Shown in pieces: positions 27,671 through 37,498 of a stretch of 64,000 nt of DNA (the stretch's first letter is position 1; each line of letters begins with the position of its first letter). Source of the DNA: Rhodospirillaceae bacterium (GTDB taxonomy: Bacteria; Pseudomonadota; Alphaproteobacteria; GCA-2721365); contig PBKC01000042.1 of NCBI GenBank assembly GCA_002721365.1, positions 1 to 64,000 on the forward strand, read 5' to 3'. A program made the position numbers and the translations under genes. A model generated the notes under the pieces. It saw only the letters and a program-made list of their open reading frames with translations. It did no database searches and had not been told where the DNA came from.

Positions 27671-27714
27671 CGCCGTTCCGAGACGACTGATTCCAAGCAT
27701 TCCATGGAGGCCCT

Positions 27715-28843
27715 ATGCGCGCCGAACTTGAAGCGGTGGCCGGCGAGATTCGTGACTCGCTGACCCTGCTGAGGAGGCATCTTTGACCCGGATGCCGCAG
27801 AATTCCGACTAGACGAACTCAACGCCAAGGCTGAAGACCCGAATCTCTGGAACGATCCGCGGGCGGCGCAGGAAGTCATGCGCGAGCGCACGCGGCTCGA
27901 AACCTCCCTCAGCGGCTTCCGCGGTCTCGAACAGGCGTTCACCGACGCCGTCGAGCTGGCTGAGCTTGCCGAGAGCGAGGGCGACGAAGAGGTCTTGAGC
28001 GAGGCGAGCGAGACCTTGCAGGCGCTTCGCGACCGCGCGGCGCAGAATCGGCTCGAAGCCCTGCTTTCGGGCGAGGCGGACTCCAACGACTGCTTCGTCG
28101 AAGTGCATGCCGGCGCCGGTGGCACCGAAAGCCAGGACTGGGCCGAGATGCTGGTCCGCATGTACAGCCGTTGGGCCGAGCAGAACGACTACAAGGTCGA
28201 GTGGCTGGAAGAGAGCCCGGGCGAAGAGGCCGGCATCAAATCGGCGACGCTCAAGATCAGCGGACACAACGCCTTCGGCTGGCTGAAGACCGAGAGCGGC
28301 GTGCATCGGCTGGTGCGCATCTCGCCTTACGATTCGGCGGCCAGGCGCCATACCAGCTTCGCCTCGGTGTGGGTTTACCCGGTGGTCGACGAGAGCATCG
28401 ACGTGGAGATCCTCGACAAAGACCTTCGCATCGATACCTATCGGGCCTCGGGCGCGGGCGGACAGCACGTCAACAAGACGGACAGTGCCATCCGCATCAC
28501 CCACATGCCGACCGGCATCGTCGTCCAGTGCCAGAACGAGCGATCCCAGCACAAGAACCGGGCCGCGGCGTTCGACATGCTGCGCGCGCGTCTTTACGAG
28601 CGCGAGTTGCAGATGCGCGAGGAGGCGGCGCAGGCGATCGAAGCCGGCAAGTCCGACATCGGTTGGGGACACCAGATTCGGTCCTACGTCCTCCATCCCT
28701 ATCAGATGGTCAAGGATCTGCGGACGAATGTGGAGACCAGCGACACCCAAGGGGTGCTGAACGGCGATATCGGACGGTTCCTCGCGGCGTCGCTGGCGGC
28801 GCGGGTCGAGGGCGTGACGGCCGAAGGCAATGGTGGCGGCTAA
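27715..28843 (+). CDS. prfB: Peptide chain release factor 2 with programmed +1 frameshift
   Basis: RF2 terminates translation at UGA and UAA. The gene is read as 23 codons from ATG 27715 to CTT 27783, then shifts +1 over an in-frame TGA (27784-27786) and continues from GAC 27785 to the stop at 28843, giving 375 residues. The peptidyl-hydrolysis motif is GAGGQ. The stop-recognition tripeptide reads SPY (E. coli SPF), usual in this class. NERSQHKN and KSDIGWG are also conserved. The 14-bp overlap with the sirtuin gene suggests co-translation. A search starting only at later ATGs would miss the first exon-like segment. Confidence 0.95.
27772..27787 (+). promoter_or_regulatory. prfB: prfB programmed +1 frameshift site
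   Basis: AGGAGG, then three bases, then CTT TGA C: the same spacing as the E. coli site. The internal Shine-Dalgarno pulls the ribosome, and slow decoding of TGA when RF2 is scarce favours slippage of CTT to TTT, restoring the frame. Confidence 0.95.
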
Positions 28844-29585
28844 CCGGTCGGCGCTGTCGCCGCAGTCTGCCATCGTCGTCCTCACGGGGGCCGGCATCTC
28901 GAAGGAGTCCGGCCTCGATACCTTCCGCGACGCGGACGGCATCTGGTCGAAGGTGCGGCTGGAGGACGTGGCGACGCCTGAGGCGTTCGCCCGCGATCCC
29001 GCCACTGTGCAGGCGTTCTACGACGCCCGCCGCCGCCAGTTGCAGGCGGCGGCGATCGCGCCCAACCCGGCGCATCTCGCCTTGGCGGACCTCGAAGCCC
29101 GCTGGCCCGGCGAGGTGCTTGTCGTCACCCAGAACATCGACGACCTGCACGAACGCGCCGGTAGCCGCAACGTCATCCACATGCATGGCGAACTGCTGAA
29201 GGTTCGTTGCGGCGCCGATGGGTCCATCCATGCCTGGCGGGACGACGTGGCCCCCGATTCCGCCTGCCCGGCGTGCGGCCGTACCGGCACCCTGCGGCCG
29301 CATGTGGTCTGGTTCGGCGAGATGCCGCTGGAGCTCGATGCGATCTATGGGGCGCTCGACCGGTGCGGCCTGTTCGTGTCCGTGGGAACGTCGGGGAACG
29401 TTTATCCTGCGGCCGGATTTGTCCACGAAGTCCGGCGGTTGGGCCGGGCGCATACGGTGGAAATCAACCTGGAACCCTCGGAGACCGTGTCCCTGTTTGT
29501 CGAAAAACTGCACGGACCGGCATCCGGACTGCTTCCGGCGTTCGTTTCGGAGCTTCTGGAAACGGTGGAACATTGCGGCGACTGA
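28830..29585 (+). CDS. cobB: Sir2-family NAD-dependent protein deacylase (class III)
   Basis: The 251-residue sirtuin removes acyl groups from lysine using NAD. Signatures are [27 protein letters not shown], the catalytic His in HMHGEL, Cys in VRC and CPAC for zinc, and HVVWFGE. The YDAR segment (Tyr-x-x-Arg) marks class III enzymes that prefer succinyl or malonyl lysine. The ATG overlaps the end of prfB. Length is typical for CobB. Confidence 0.9.
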   Translation: MVAANRSALSPQSAIVVLTGAGISKESGLDTFRDADGIWSKVRLEDVATPEAFARDPATVQAFYDARRRQLQAAAIAPNPAHLALADLEARWPGEVLVVTQNIDDLHERAGSRNVIHMHGELLKVRCGADGSIHAWRDDVAPDSACPACGRTGTLRPHVVWFGEMPLELDAIYGALDRCGLFVSVGTSGNVYPAAGFVHEVRRLGRAHTVEINLEPSETVSLFVEKLHGPASGLLPAFVSELLETVEHCGD

Positions 29586-29625
29586 CGCGCTCTTGACGCG
29601 ATGGTTCGGCAAGTTCCTCGCCTGC

Positions 29626-29654
29626 TTGACAAAACAAACGGCTGCGGTGACCAT
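29626..29654 (+). promoter_or_regulatory. Possible promoter of the small secreted protein gene
   Basis: TTGACA (29626-29631) is a consensus -35, with a poor -10 (GACCAT) 17 bases on. It lies 37 bases before the start codon at 29691. Confidence 0.35.
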
Positions 29655-29690
29655 TTCCCAATAAACCGGCTAAAACTGGGAGGAAGCGCC

Positions 29691-29936
29691 ATGAAGAAAC
29701 TGATTTTTGCCGCCGTCGCGACGGCGACTCTCGCCTTTGGGACTTCGGCATTCGCCGCGTCCTGCCTCGACAAGGTCGAGATGACCTCGAAGGAACTGCA
29801 GCAGATTTGCCAGACCGGCCTTCAGAACTGCGAGAAGGGCGATCAGATGGCTTGCGTCGACGCGCTGAAGACCTGCGTGTGCGACGACCGTCAGAAGGCG
29901 ATGAAGCTGATGGCTGGCGAGCAGACCAGCGGCTGA
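29691..29936 (+). CDS. Small secreted Cys-rich protein, unknown function
   Basis: This 81-residue protein has a clear signal peptide (MKKLIFAAVATATLAFGTSAFA) that leaves a mature chain of about 59 residues. The chain carries six Cys: SCLDK, QICQTGLQNCE, MACVD and KTCVCDD. The pattern implies disulfides or metal binding in the periplasm. A strong GGGAGGA ribosome binding site precedes it. I do not recognise the family. It is a single-gene unit with its own promoter candidate and a following hairpin. Confidence 0.8.
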   Translation: MKKLIFAAVATATLAFGTSAFAASCLDKVEMTSKELQQICQTGLQNCEKGDQMACVDALKTCVCDDRQKAMKLMAGEQTSG

Positions 29937-29973
29937 CAGCGGCGTATCCCGCTCGCGCGGGCACTGAAAGACG

Positions 29974-30004
29974 ATCGGGCCGGTTCTGCAAGGACCGGCC
30001 CGAT
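29974..30004. terminator. Hairpin after the small secreted protein gene
   Basis: A perfect 11-bp stem ATCGGGCCGGT / ACCGGCCCGAT with a 9-base loop lies between convergent genes. T-tracts on either side are short (TTTC / CTTTC), so it may act in both directions but weakly. Confidence 0.6.
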
Positions 30005-30049
30005 CTGCATTTCAGGCATGGCGAATTGGCGCGATCCGGTTCGTTCAGG

Positions 30050-30850
30050 TTACGGGATGACGCCGACCGGTTCGTAATAGCGCGCAGGGAAACCGGCGGC
30101 GGACCGGGCATCGCGGTTGAAGGGCGCTTTGAGGATGCCCCGGAAACGCGCCCGTACAAGGTCCTGCCAAGCTGACTCGGCGGCAACGCCCCGCGCGGCG
30201 GCGAAGTGCTCGAACCACCGCACGCCGGCCGCCACATGACCGATCTCTTCCCGATAGATGACGTCCAGAACGGCGGCGCTCTCCGGGTCGTTCGCGGCCT
30301 TCAGGCTGTCGATCATCTGTGGTGTGACGTCGAGGCCACGCGCTTCCAGCACCATCGGCACGATCGCCAGGCGGGCGAGCAGATCGTCGCTTGTCGCCTG
30401 GGCGGCTTCCCATAGCCCGTCATGGGCGGGGAGGTCGCCATAGGCCGCGCCGAGCGCGGCCAGGCGGCCTGCTACCAGACCGAAATGCCGGCCTTCGTCA
30501 TCGGCGACCCCGACCCAGTCGTCGATGAAGCCTCGCGGCGTCTCCGGGCCGGTGAAGCGCGCGAGCAGGTCCCAGGCAAGGTCGACGGCATTGAGCTCGA
30601 TATGGGCCACGGCGTGGAGAAGGGCGATGCGGCCGGCCAACCCACGGCTACGCCGGCGCGGCATATCCCGCGGCGGCAACAGCAGGGGATGGCTCGGCCG
30701 TTCCGGTCGATCCGGCGGCAGCGAGTCGCCGGTCGCGACGATGGCGCCACGGCGCCATGCCGCCGCGGCTTCGGCGCCGCAGCGGATCTTCTCCGCCGGA
30801 TCGGCGGTCCGGAGAACGCCGATCGCGCGGTCGCGAAGCGTTTCGATCAA
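30050..30850 (-). CDS. DUF455 ferritin-like protein
   Basis: The 266-residue protein belongs to DUF455, a ferritin-like di-iron helical fold. Acidic/His motifs are AVAHIELNAVDLAWD, DDEGRHF and REEIGHVAAGVRWF, the spaced Glu and His expected for a di-iron site. The start is a TTG at 30850 whose last base pairs into the stop of the peroxiredoxin gene (TTGA overlap), the same coupling seen at the previous junction. Function is unknown. Linkage with a thiol peroxidase suggests oxidative-stress or iron handling, which is inference. Confidence 0.82.
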   Translation of the reverse strand: MIETLRDRAIGVLRTADPAEKIRCGAEAAAAWRRGAIVATGDSLPPDRPERPSHPLLLPPRDMPRRRSRGLAGRIALLHAVAHIELNAVDLAWDLLARFTGPETPRGFIDDWVGVADDEGRHFGLVAGRLAALGAAYGDLPAHDGLWEAAQATSDDLLARLAIVPMVLEARGLDVTPQMIDSLKAANDPESAAVLDVIYREEIGHVAAGVRWFEHFAAARGVAAESAWQDLVRARFRGILKAPFNRDARSAAGFPARYYEPVGVIP

Positions 30851-31317
30851 AGATCTCGAACCGCCGCCAGGACTTCGTCCACATGGCCCGGGACCTTCAC
30901 CTTCCGCCATGCCCGGCTGACCTTGCCGGCGCCGTCGATCAGGAAGGTGGCGCGCTCGATGCCCATGTACTTGCGGCCGTACATGCTCTTCTCAACCCAC
31001 ACCCCGAATGCCTCGCAGACCGTGCAGTCCACGTCGGCCGCGAGGATGAGGTTCAGGCCGTGCTTGGCCTTGAACTTGTCGTGGCTGGCAACGCTGTCCT
31101 TGGAGATACCCACGACCGTGGCGCCGGCGGCGGCGAACTCGTCCGCCTTCTCGGTGAAATTGATCGCTTCCTTGGTACAGCCCGACGTGTCGTCCTTCGG
31201 ATAGAAATAGACCACCACCGGTTTGCCGCGCTGTGCCGACAGCGTGAACTGGCCGCCGCCGTCGGTGGGCAGGGTGAAGTCGGGGGCGGTGCTGCCGGCT
31301 TCGATGGTCTGGGTCAT
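30847..31317 (-). CDS. bcp: Peroxiredoxin, BCP/thioredoxin-dependent thiol peroxidase type
   Basis: This 156-residue cytoplasmic peroxidase reduces H2O2 and organic peroxides. The peroxidatic Cys47 sits in DDTSGCTKEA. The E. coli BCP resolving Cys five residues later is absent (here Ala/Ile). A CTVC pair at 98-101 could supply the resolving thiol instead. The ATG overlaps the glnE stop (ATGA), and its own stop overlaps the DUF455 start, so glnE, bcp and DUF455 form a tightly coupled operon. Confidence 0.9.
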   Translation of the reverse strand: MTQTIEAGSTAPDFTLPTDGGGQFTLSAQRGKPVVVYFYPKDDTSGCTKEAINFTEKADEFAAAGATVVGISKDSVASHDKFKAKHGLNLILAADVDCTVCEAFGVWVEKSMYGRKYMGIERATFLIDGAGKVSRAWRKVKVPGHVDEVLAAVRDL

Positions 31318-34300
31318 GGTCCTTTCTTCTCCTCTCGATCGGTCGGGGTCTCCGGCGTACCGGCGCGATCCTCCACCAGTTCACGATAGAGGGCCGATAC
31401 GTCCTGCTGGGCGTCGACCAGCTTGCTCAACAGGGCGGCGAAGTCGGGCGCGTCGCCGATCCGCGCCAGGGCGTCCTGCAAACTACGCGAGGACTCGGCC
31501 TCGGAGAAGCGGTCGGCAATGGTGAGGCGGAGCATTGCCTGCAGGTCGAGTTGAAGACGTGCCGCGTTGCCTAGGGCTTCAGCGTGTCCGGCCGGCAGCA
31601 GCCCGGCCGTGGCGAGTCGGTGGAGGGCGTCCAGGGTGGCGGGAGTGAGGACTTCGGGATGCTCCGCCCCGTGCTCGAGCTGCAATGCCTGGGCGATGAA
31701 ACCGATGTCCACCAGCCCGCCGCGGGCGTGCTTGACCAGCCAGGGACTGGTCGCCGGGTGGGCTTCGGCGATCCGCCGCCGCATTGCCGCGACATCGGCG
31801 TAGAGCGAGGCCGGATCGCGAGGACGGGTCAGCGCATCCCGGATCGCGGCGTCCAGGCGTGCGCGCATCGCCGAGGGACCGGTGACGACGCGGGCGCGGG
31901 TCAGCGCCAGCATTTCCCATGTCCAGGCTTCGTCCTGGTAGTAGCGGATGAAGCCGTCGAGATCGATCGTGATCGCGCTGGCCGTCCCGCGCGGTCGCAG
32001 CCTCGTATCGACCTCGTAGAGGCGACCCTCCCGCGTGAGCGCGGTGATCGCGGTGATCATTCGCTGGCAGAGCTGGGCGTGGTAGTGGCCGGGTGTGAGC
32101 GACTTCTGCCCATCCGACCGCTCGATTCCCAGCGGGTTCTCGAAGACGAACACGAGGTCGAGGTCGGATTCGAAGTTGAGCTCCCGACTCCCGAACTTTC
32201 CGAAGGCGATGATCGCCAGCCCGGCGCCCTCGATCCGCCCGTGGCGGTGGGCGAAGTCTTCTTCGACTTCGTCCTGGAGGGCGCTGAGGACGGCGTCCGC
32301 CACGTCGGACATCTGTCGCTCGACCGTCGGCGGCGGCACGATGTCGCGCAGCAGATGGACGCCGGCGCGGAACTGCGCTTCGTTGGCCCAGCGCCGGGCG
32401 ACGTCGAGCTTGTCCTGGAAGTCGCGTGCCCTCGCGAAGTCGGCGCGAAGGCCCTCGGTCAGCCCGTCCGGCCCCGGAAGCGGTTCGAAGAAATCGCGCG
32501 TCAGCACCGCGTCCAGCAGATCGGGGTTGCGACTCAGAGTCTCGGCCAGACGCGGGGCCATTCCCATGATCTCGGCGACCAGGGTCAGCAGGCTGGGATT
32601 GGCCTGAAGCAGCGAAAACACCTGCACGCCCGCCGGCAGGCGGGACAGAAAGTCGCCGAAACGGGCAAAGGCCGTGTCCGGGCTCGCCGTCTGGCCGAAT
32701 GCCGCCAGCAGGGCCGGGGTCAGCTCGGTCAGGAGCTCGCGGGCCCGGGCACTTCGCGTCGCCCGGATACGGCCGTGATGCCAGCCGCGGATCAGCGCCG
32801 AGATGCGTCCCGGATCGGCGAAGCCGAGGCGCGACAGCGTCAGCAATGTCTCCGGATCGTCCTCGGTGCCGGTGAACGACAATGTCCCGCCTTCGGGGAG
32901 CGGGGCGGTAAGGGACGGCGATTCCTCGAACAGCTCTCCATAATGCAATTCGACGCGGGACAGATGGCCGGTCAGTTCCGCCGCGAAATCGGAGGTCCGG
33001 TCATATCCCAGGAAGGTGGCGAACCGGTCCAGTGCCGCCTGGTCTTCGGGCAGGCTGTGGGTCTGCTGGTCCTCGGTCATCTGCAGGCGGTGCTCGGCCC
33101 GGCGCAGGAACCGGTAGGCAGCGGTCATCTCGTCGCGGGTCGCCGCGTCGATATGTCCCTGCTCGGTCAGCGCCGACAGCGTGTCCAGGGTTCCGTGGCA
33201 TCGGAGCTCGGGGTAGCGGCCGCCCCAGATGAGCTGCTGGGTCTGGGCGAAGAACTCGATTTCGCGGATGCCGCCACGGCCGAGCTTCAGGTTGTGGCCG
33301 CGGACGGCGATGGTGCCGCCGCCCTTGTGGCGGTGGATCTGGCGCTTGATCGAGTGGATGTCCTGGATGGCGGCGAAGTCGAGATGTTTGCGCCAGATGA
33401 AGGGGCGGATCGCATCGAGGAAGGCTTGACCGGCGGCGATGTCGCCGGCGACCGGGCGGGCTTTGATCATCGCCGCGCGTTCCCAGTTCTGGCCGACGCT
33501 TTCGTAATAGGTGATCGCTGCTGCGACCGAGAGGGCGGGTGGTGTCGAAGCCGGGTCGGGGCGAAGCCTGAGGTCGGTCCGGAAGACATAGCCGTCGGCC
33601 GTGCGTTGCTCGATCAACCCCGCCATGTCACGGGTCACGCGGATGAAGAACCGCCCGATCTCGCCGCTGCCGCGATAGGGGACGCGGTCGGTATCGAACA
33701 GCACGATCAGGTCGATGTCGCTGGAGTAGTTGAGCTCGCGCCCACCGAGCTTTCCCATGCCGAGGACGAAATAGCCGCAGTCGCGGTCGGGATGGTCGGG
33801 GTCGGACGGCGCCAGCAGCCCCTGATCCGCGGCTTCGCGCATCAATAGACGGACGGCGACGGTCAAAGCCGCCTGTGCAAAGTCCGCCAGCGACGCGGTG
33901 ACCCGCTCGACCGTCCATGCGCCGGTGATGTCGGCTATCGCGATGGTGACCGAGGCGCGGCTCCGTGCCTGGCGCAGCCTCTGCTTGAGACGATCCTGGC
34001 TCGGCCGGTCGGCGTCCGCGTGGGACACGTCATGCAGCAGCGTTGCGAAGGCCGCATCCGCTCCCTCTTGCAGCAGGCGCTCGACGAAGCCCATATCCCG
34101 AAGGACACAGCGAGACAGGAACGGGCTGTTTCCGAAAACGGCGTCCAGGATGGCGCCGCCGACGGGGTCGTCGGCGATCGCACGGCGAATCGCGGCATCA
34201 TCGTCGGCGGGTTCGAGCCACTGCTCCAGGCCGCGCGCGGCCGCGCCAGCATCCGCTGCTTGGGGAATTCGCGAAGAATCTGCTATAAAGTGTTCATAGA

Positions 34301-34319
34301 TCATGAGTCTTCTCGCCAT
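31314..34319 (-). CDS. glnE: Bifunctional glutamine synthetase adenylyltransferase / adenylyl-removing enzyme
   Basis: GlnE, 1001 residues, adenylylates and deadenylylates glutamine synthetase in response to PII and glutamine. Two nucleotidyltransferase domains are visible: GMGKLGGRELNYSSDIDLI (N-terminal, adenylyl-removing half) and FGKFGSRELNFESDLDLV (C-terminal, transferase half). Each is followed by a helical GlnD/PII-uridylyltransferase-like domain. The ATG at 34319 has GAGAAG-like upstream bases; ATG at 34304 (MIYEHF) is also possible. It is the first gene of the glnE-bcp-DUF455 operon and diverges from the AsmA-like gene. Confidence 0.93.
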   Translation of the reverse strand: MARRLMIYEHFIADSSRIPQAADAGAAARGLEQWLEPADDDAAIRRAIADDPVGGAILDAVFGNSPFLSRCVLRDMGFVERLLQEGADAAFATLLHDVSHADADRPSQDRLKQRLRQARSRASVTIAIADITGAWTVERVTASLADFAQAALTVAVRLLMREAADQGLLAPSDPDHPDRDCGYFVLGMGKLGGRELNYSSDIDLIVLFDTDRVPYRGSGEIGRFFIRVTRDMAGLIEQRTADGYVFRTDLRLRPDPASTPPALSVAAAITYYESVGQNWERAAMIKARPVAGDIAAGQAFLDAIRPFIWRKHLDFAAIQDIHSIKRQIHRHKGGGTIAVRGHNLKLGRGGIREIEFFAQTQQLIWGGRYPELRCHGTLDTLSALTEQGHIDAATRDEMTAAYRFLRRAEHRLQMTEDQQTHSLPEDQAALDRFATFLGYDRTSDFAAELTGHLSRVELHYGELFEESPSLTAPLPEGGTLSFTGTEDDPETLLTLSRLGFADPGRISALIRGWHHGRIRATRSARARELLTELTPALLAAFGQTASPDTAFARFGDFLSRLPAGVQVFSLLQANPSLLTLVAEIMGMAPRLAETLSRNPDLLDAVLTRDFFEPLPGPDGLTEGLRADFARARDFQDKLDVARRWANEAQFRAGVHLLRDIVPPPTVERQMSDVADAVLSALQDEVEEDFAHRHGRIEGAGLAIIAFGKFGSRELNFESDLDLVFVFENPLGIERSDGQKSLTPGHYHAQLCQRMITAITALTREGRLYEVDTRLRPRGTASAITIDLDGFIRYYQDEAWTWEMLALTRARVVTGPSAMRARLDAAIRDALTRPRDPASLYADVAAMRRRIAEAHPATSPWLVKHARGGLVDIGFIAQALQLEHGAEHPEVLTPATLDALHRLATAGLLPAGHAEALGNAARLQLDLQAMLRLTIADRFSEAESSRSLQDALARIGDAPDFAALLSKLVDAQQDVSALYRELVEDRAGTPETPTDREEKKGP

Positions 34320-34381
34320 CGTTTGCCGGGTTTCGAGCGCCGTGTCGAGAACAAGAGGGGCTGCGGGCTTCAGGGCGACAG

Positions 34382-37300
34382 GTGATCCGGCGAACGACTC
34401 ATCTTTTCCTCCATCTCGTCTTTGCGGCGTTGCTCGGGCTTGTCGTGCTGGTCGCGGTCTTTGCGTGGCGGTTGAGCCAGGGACCGATCGTGCTGTCCAG
34501 CCTTACCACGCCACTGGAGGAGGCGCTGTCCCCCGCCGACGGTGCCTATCGGGTCGATCTCGGCAAGGCAATGCTGACCTGGGCGGGATGGGACCGGAAG
34601 CTCGACGTTCGCGCCGATCATCTCACTTTGTCGAGCAGCGACGGCGTTCCGTTGGCTTCCGTTGGCGAAGTCTCGTTCTCCCTCAGTCTGACCCGGTTGT
34701 TCCGGGGCATGATCGCGCCGACGCGGCTGGAAATTCGTGATCCGGACCTCAGGATCATCCGCCGGATCGACGGCAGCATCGATCTCGATCTTCAGGATGC
34801 TGCGGGCGGCCCTCCCGACGGTGTGCTGCAGGGGCTCCTGGCGGCGATCGCCGGCCCTCCCGACCCGGACAGTCCCCTCGGCGCGCTGGATCGCGTCAGC
34901 ATAACCTCGGCGAAGCTGCGGTTCGACGATCAGGCGACCGAGACGTCCTGGTCCGCGCCCGACGCGACCATCCAGCTCGCGCGAAGCCGTGAAGGGCTGG
35001 ATGCGACACTCGCTCTCGATGTCGCCGTGACGGGCGAGCCGACGCATGTCGAAATCGACGTGATCTACGCCGAGGCGGCGAATCGCGTGTCGATGAACAT
35101 CGCATTCAAGCGTGTCGTGCCCTCTCATGTGGCCGTCATGGCGCCCGCTTTCGCTCCCTTCGGCCGAATTCGGGCTCCGGTGAGCGGACGGATCGGTTTC
35201 GCGGTGACCGGTGGCGGCAGCGTCGATCGGATCGAGTTCGACCTGACCGCGGCGGCCGGTGAATTCGATCTTCCGGAGGTCTATCCCGAACCGCTCGTGG
35301 TCGACGGCGCCCGTTTCGGCGGTTCGTATCGGCCGGCGGCCGACACGCTATCGATCGGCCGGTTCAGCGCCGAGACCGGCGAGACGCGGATCGCCGCAAC
35401 GGGCCGTGTGACGGGGGCGCTGGCGACCCCCGGCATCGCCCTGGACGTGACCGTCGACGATATCGACATCGAGAGGGTCATCGCGCTGTGGCCGGAGACC
35501 GCCGTCGTCCATGGTCGCGCCTGGGTCGCCGAGAACATCACCGAAGGCCGGTTTCCGCATATCGACGCCCATGTGGCGATCGCACCCGACGATTGGGCGG
35601 CGGCCGATCTACCCGACGCCGCGATATCGGGAGAGTTCGAGGTGGAAGGCATGTCCGTCCGCTACATGTCGGGGATGCCGGCCGTCCATCGGCTGGCCGG
35701 CAGCGGTGTCTTCGACCTCGATCGTATGGGGATCGTGGTGCGCGGCGGTGTGACCGACGGCGCGACGATCGAGAGCGGGACGGTGAACCTCGTCGATCTT
35801 GGCACGCCGGTCGAGGCGGCGGAAGTCTCGCTGGTAGTGACAGGAGACCTGCCCGACGTACTGACGCTACTCGATCGGCCGCGGCTCGGCCTGATCAGCA
35901 AGCTCGGTCTGGATCCGGCGGCCACCGGCGGGACGTCATCGTCGCGGATGAATATCCGTGTGCCGATGCGCGATTCGGTCCGCCTCGACGATCTCGACAT
36001 CGCCGTCGAATCGAAACTGGCCGACGCCTATCTGCCGCCGCGCCACGAGGAAGGCCTTCTGGGAGCGATCGCTCTGTCCGACGGGCAGTTGGCGCTGACC
36101 GTCGACAAGCAGGGCATGGACGTTCGTGGTGAAGCGGCGTTGGACGGCGTGCCGATGACCGTCGCCTGGCATGAGAACTTCGGTGCGCAGGGCGCCTATG
36201 TCCGAGACTACGAGGTCTCCGGACGGCTGGACGATATGGCGCGGGAGACGCTTGGTCTCGCCATGCCCGGCCTGGCCGGCCCAATGGACGTCCAGGCACG
36301 CTATCGCGAACGCGCCGATGGCAGCGGTGAGGGCACGCTTTCGGTCAACGCCCGGGAGATCGCCTTCGATTTGCCGGCGCTCGCCTGGCAGAAGGTCGTC
36401 GGGGTGCCCGCCAGCGGCCGGTTCGAGTTCCGTTTCCCCAAGGGGGGGACGCCGCAGGTCTCGGCATTCTATATCGCCGCCGCGGGGCTACTCGCCAGCG
36501 GCAGCGCTACGCTTAAGCCGGCGGATATGACGCTCGAGCGGGTGACTTTCGATCAGTTCCACCTTCGCCAAGGCCGATACAGCGGCACGGTCGATTTTTT
36601 GCCGGATGAAGTTTTCAACGTCGCGCTTAGGGGATCGGACGTCGACCTGCGGCCGTTCCTGGACGATTCGGCGACGGAAAGGAACGCGAACCGCCGGGTG
36701 AATCTGTCGCTCGACCTTGCCGGGGTGACGATCGACGACGAAACCGTTCTCGACAGCCTGACCGGTCAGGTCACGCTGGCCGCGGGCGATATCGCCCATG
36801 CTTCTGTCGTCGCGCGGATGGCGGAGACGGCAGAGGCGACGGTAACGGTCGCTCCCGATGCCCAGGGTCGCGCGATCCATCTGGTCTCGAACGATGCCGG
36901 CGCCGTCGCGCGCGGGTTCGGGATCGGCCATGGGGTGATCGGTGGCCGCCTGACGGTCGACGGGGTGATCCGCGACGATCAGCCCGGACAGCCCTTCGTC
37001 GGCAAGCTGGTCGTCGCCGACTTCAAGGTGGAAAACGCACCGATGCTCGCCCGCCTGCTCAGCATCGCCTCGCTGACCGGTGCGGTCGAACTTCTGGGCG
37101 GCCAGGGGCTGGTCTTTACCGAGCTCTCGTTGCCATTCAGCTATGTCGGAAGCACGCTCCGTGTGACCGACGGCAAGGTCGCCGGCTTCTCTCTGGGCTT
37201 CACCGTGGCCGGCGACATCGACCTGGAGACCGAAGCGGCCGACCTGCACGGCACGATCGTGCCTGCATACGCCCTGAACACGGCGCTCGGGCAGATCCCC

Positions 37301-37492
37301 ATCCTCGGCGACATTCTGACCGGCGGCGAAGGCGAGGGAATGTTCGCGGCCACCTATCACATGACCGGATCGGTCGAAGACCCGAACATTTCCGTCAACC
37401 CGCTGGCCGTTCTGACGCCGGGGATCTTCCGGGAGCTGTTCTCGATCGGCGACAGCGCGCCGGAACCGCTGACCGGCCGCGGCGCCGAGTAG
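34382..37492 (+). CDS. YhdP/AsmA-like inner-membrane protein (DUF3971)
   Basis: The 1036-residue protein has one N-terminal membrane segment (LVFAALLGLVVLVAVFAWRL) and a long periplasmic part. Repeated short beta-rich units and an AsmA-like C-terminus (TGAVELLGGQGLVFTELSLP) mark the YhdP group. These bridge-like proteins are implicated in moving phospholipid between inner and outer membranes. The start is a GTG at 34382. It diverges from glnE and converges with tyrS with only 6 bases between stops. Confidence 0.82.
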   Translation: MIRRTTHLFLHLVFAALLGLVVLVAVFAWRLSQGPIVLSSLTTPLEEALSPADGAYRVDLGKAMLTWAGWDRKLDVRADHLTLSSSDGVPLASVGEVSFSLSLTRLFRGMIAPTRLEIRDPDLRIIRRIDGSIDLDLQDAAGGPPDGVLQGLLAAIAGPPDPDSPLGALDRVSITSAKLRFDDQATETSWSAPDATIQLARSREGLDATLALDVAVTGEPTHVEIDVIYAEAANRVSMNIAFKRVVPSHVAVMAPAFAPFGRIRAPVSGRIGFAVTGGGSVDRIEFDLTAAAGEFDLPEVYPEPLVVDGARFGGSYRPAADTLSIGRFSAETGETRIAATGRVTGALATPGIALDVTVDDIDIERVIALWPETAVVHGRAWVAENITEGRFPHIDAHVAIAPDDWAAADLPDAAISGEFEVEGMSVRYMSGMPAVHRLAGSGVFDLDRMGIVVRGGVTDGATIESGTVNLVDLGTPVEAAEVSLVVTGDLPDVLTLLDRPRLGLISKLGLDPAATGGTSSSRMNIRVPMRDSVRLDDLDIAVESKLADAYLPPRHEEGLLGAIALSDGQLALTVDKQGMDVRGEAALDGVPMTVAWHENFGAQGAYVRDYEVSGRLDDMARETLGLAMPGLAGPMDVQARYRERADGSGEGTLSVNAREIAFDLPALAWQKVVGVPASGRFEFRFPKGGTPQVSAFYIAAAGLLASGSATLKPADMTLERVTFDQFHLRQGRYSGTVDFLPDEVFNVALRGSDVDLRPFLDDSATERNANRRVNLSLDLAGVTIDDETVLDSLTGQVTLAAGDIAHASVVARMAETAEATVTVAPDAQGRAIHLVSNDAGAVARGFGIGHGVIGGRLTVDGVIRDDQPGQPFVGKLVVADFKVENAPMLARLLSIASLTGAVELLGGQGLVFTELSLPFSYVGSTLRVTDGKVAGFSLGFTVAGDIDLETEAADLHGTIVPAYALNTALGQIPILGDILTGGEGEGMFAATYHMTGSVEDPNISVNPLAVLTPGIFRELFSIGDSAPEPLTGRGAE

Positions 37493-37498
37493 CGGCCG

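Noticed and set aside
31584..33848. A 754-residue open frame opposite glnE
   Set aside because: GC-rich shadow frame; glnE has both conserved nucleotidyltransferase domains on the other strand.
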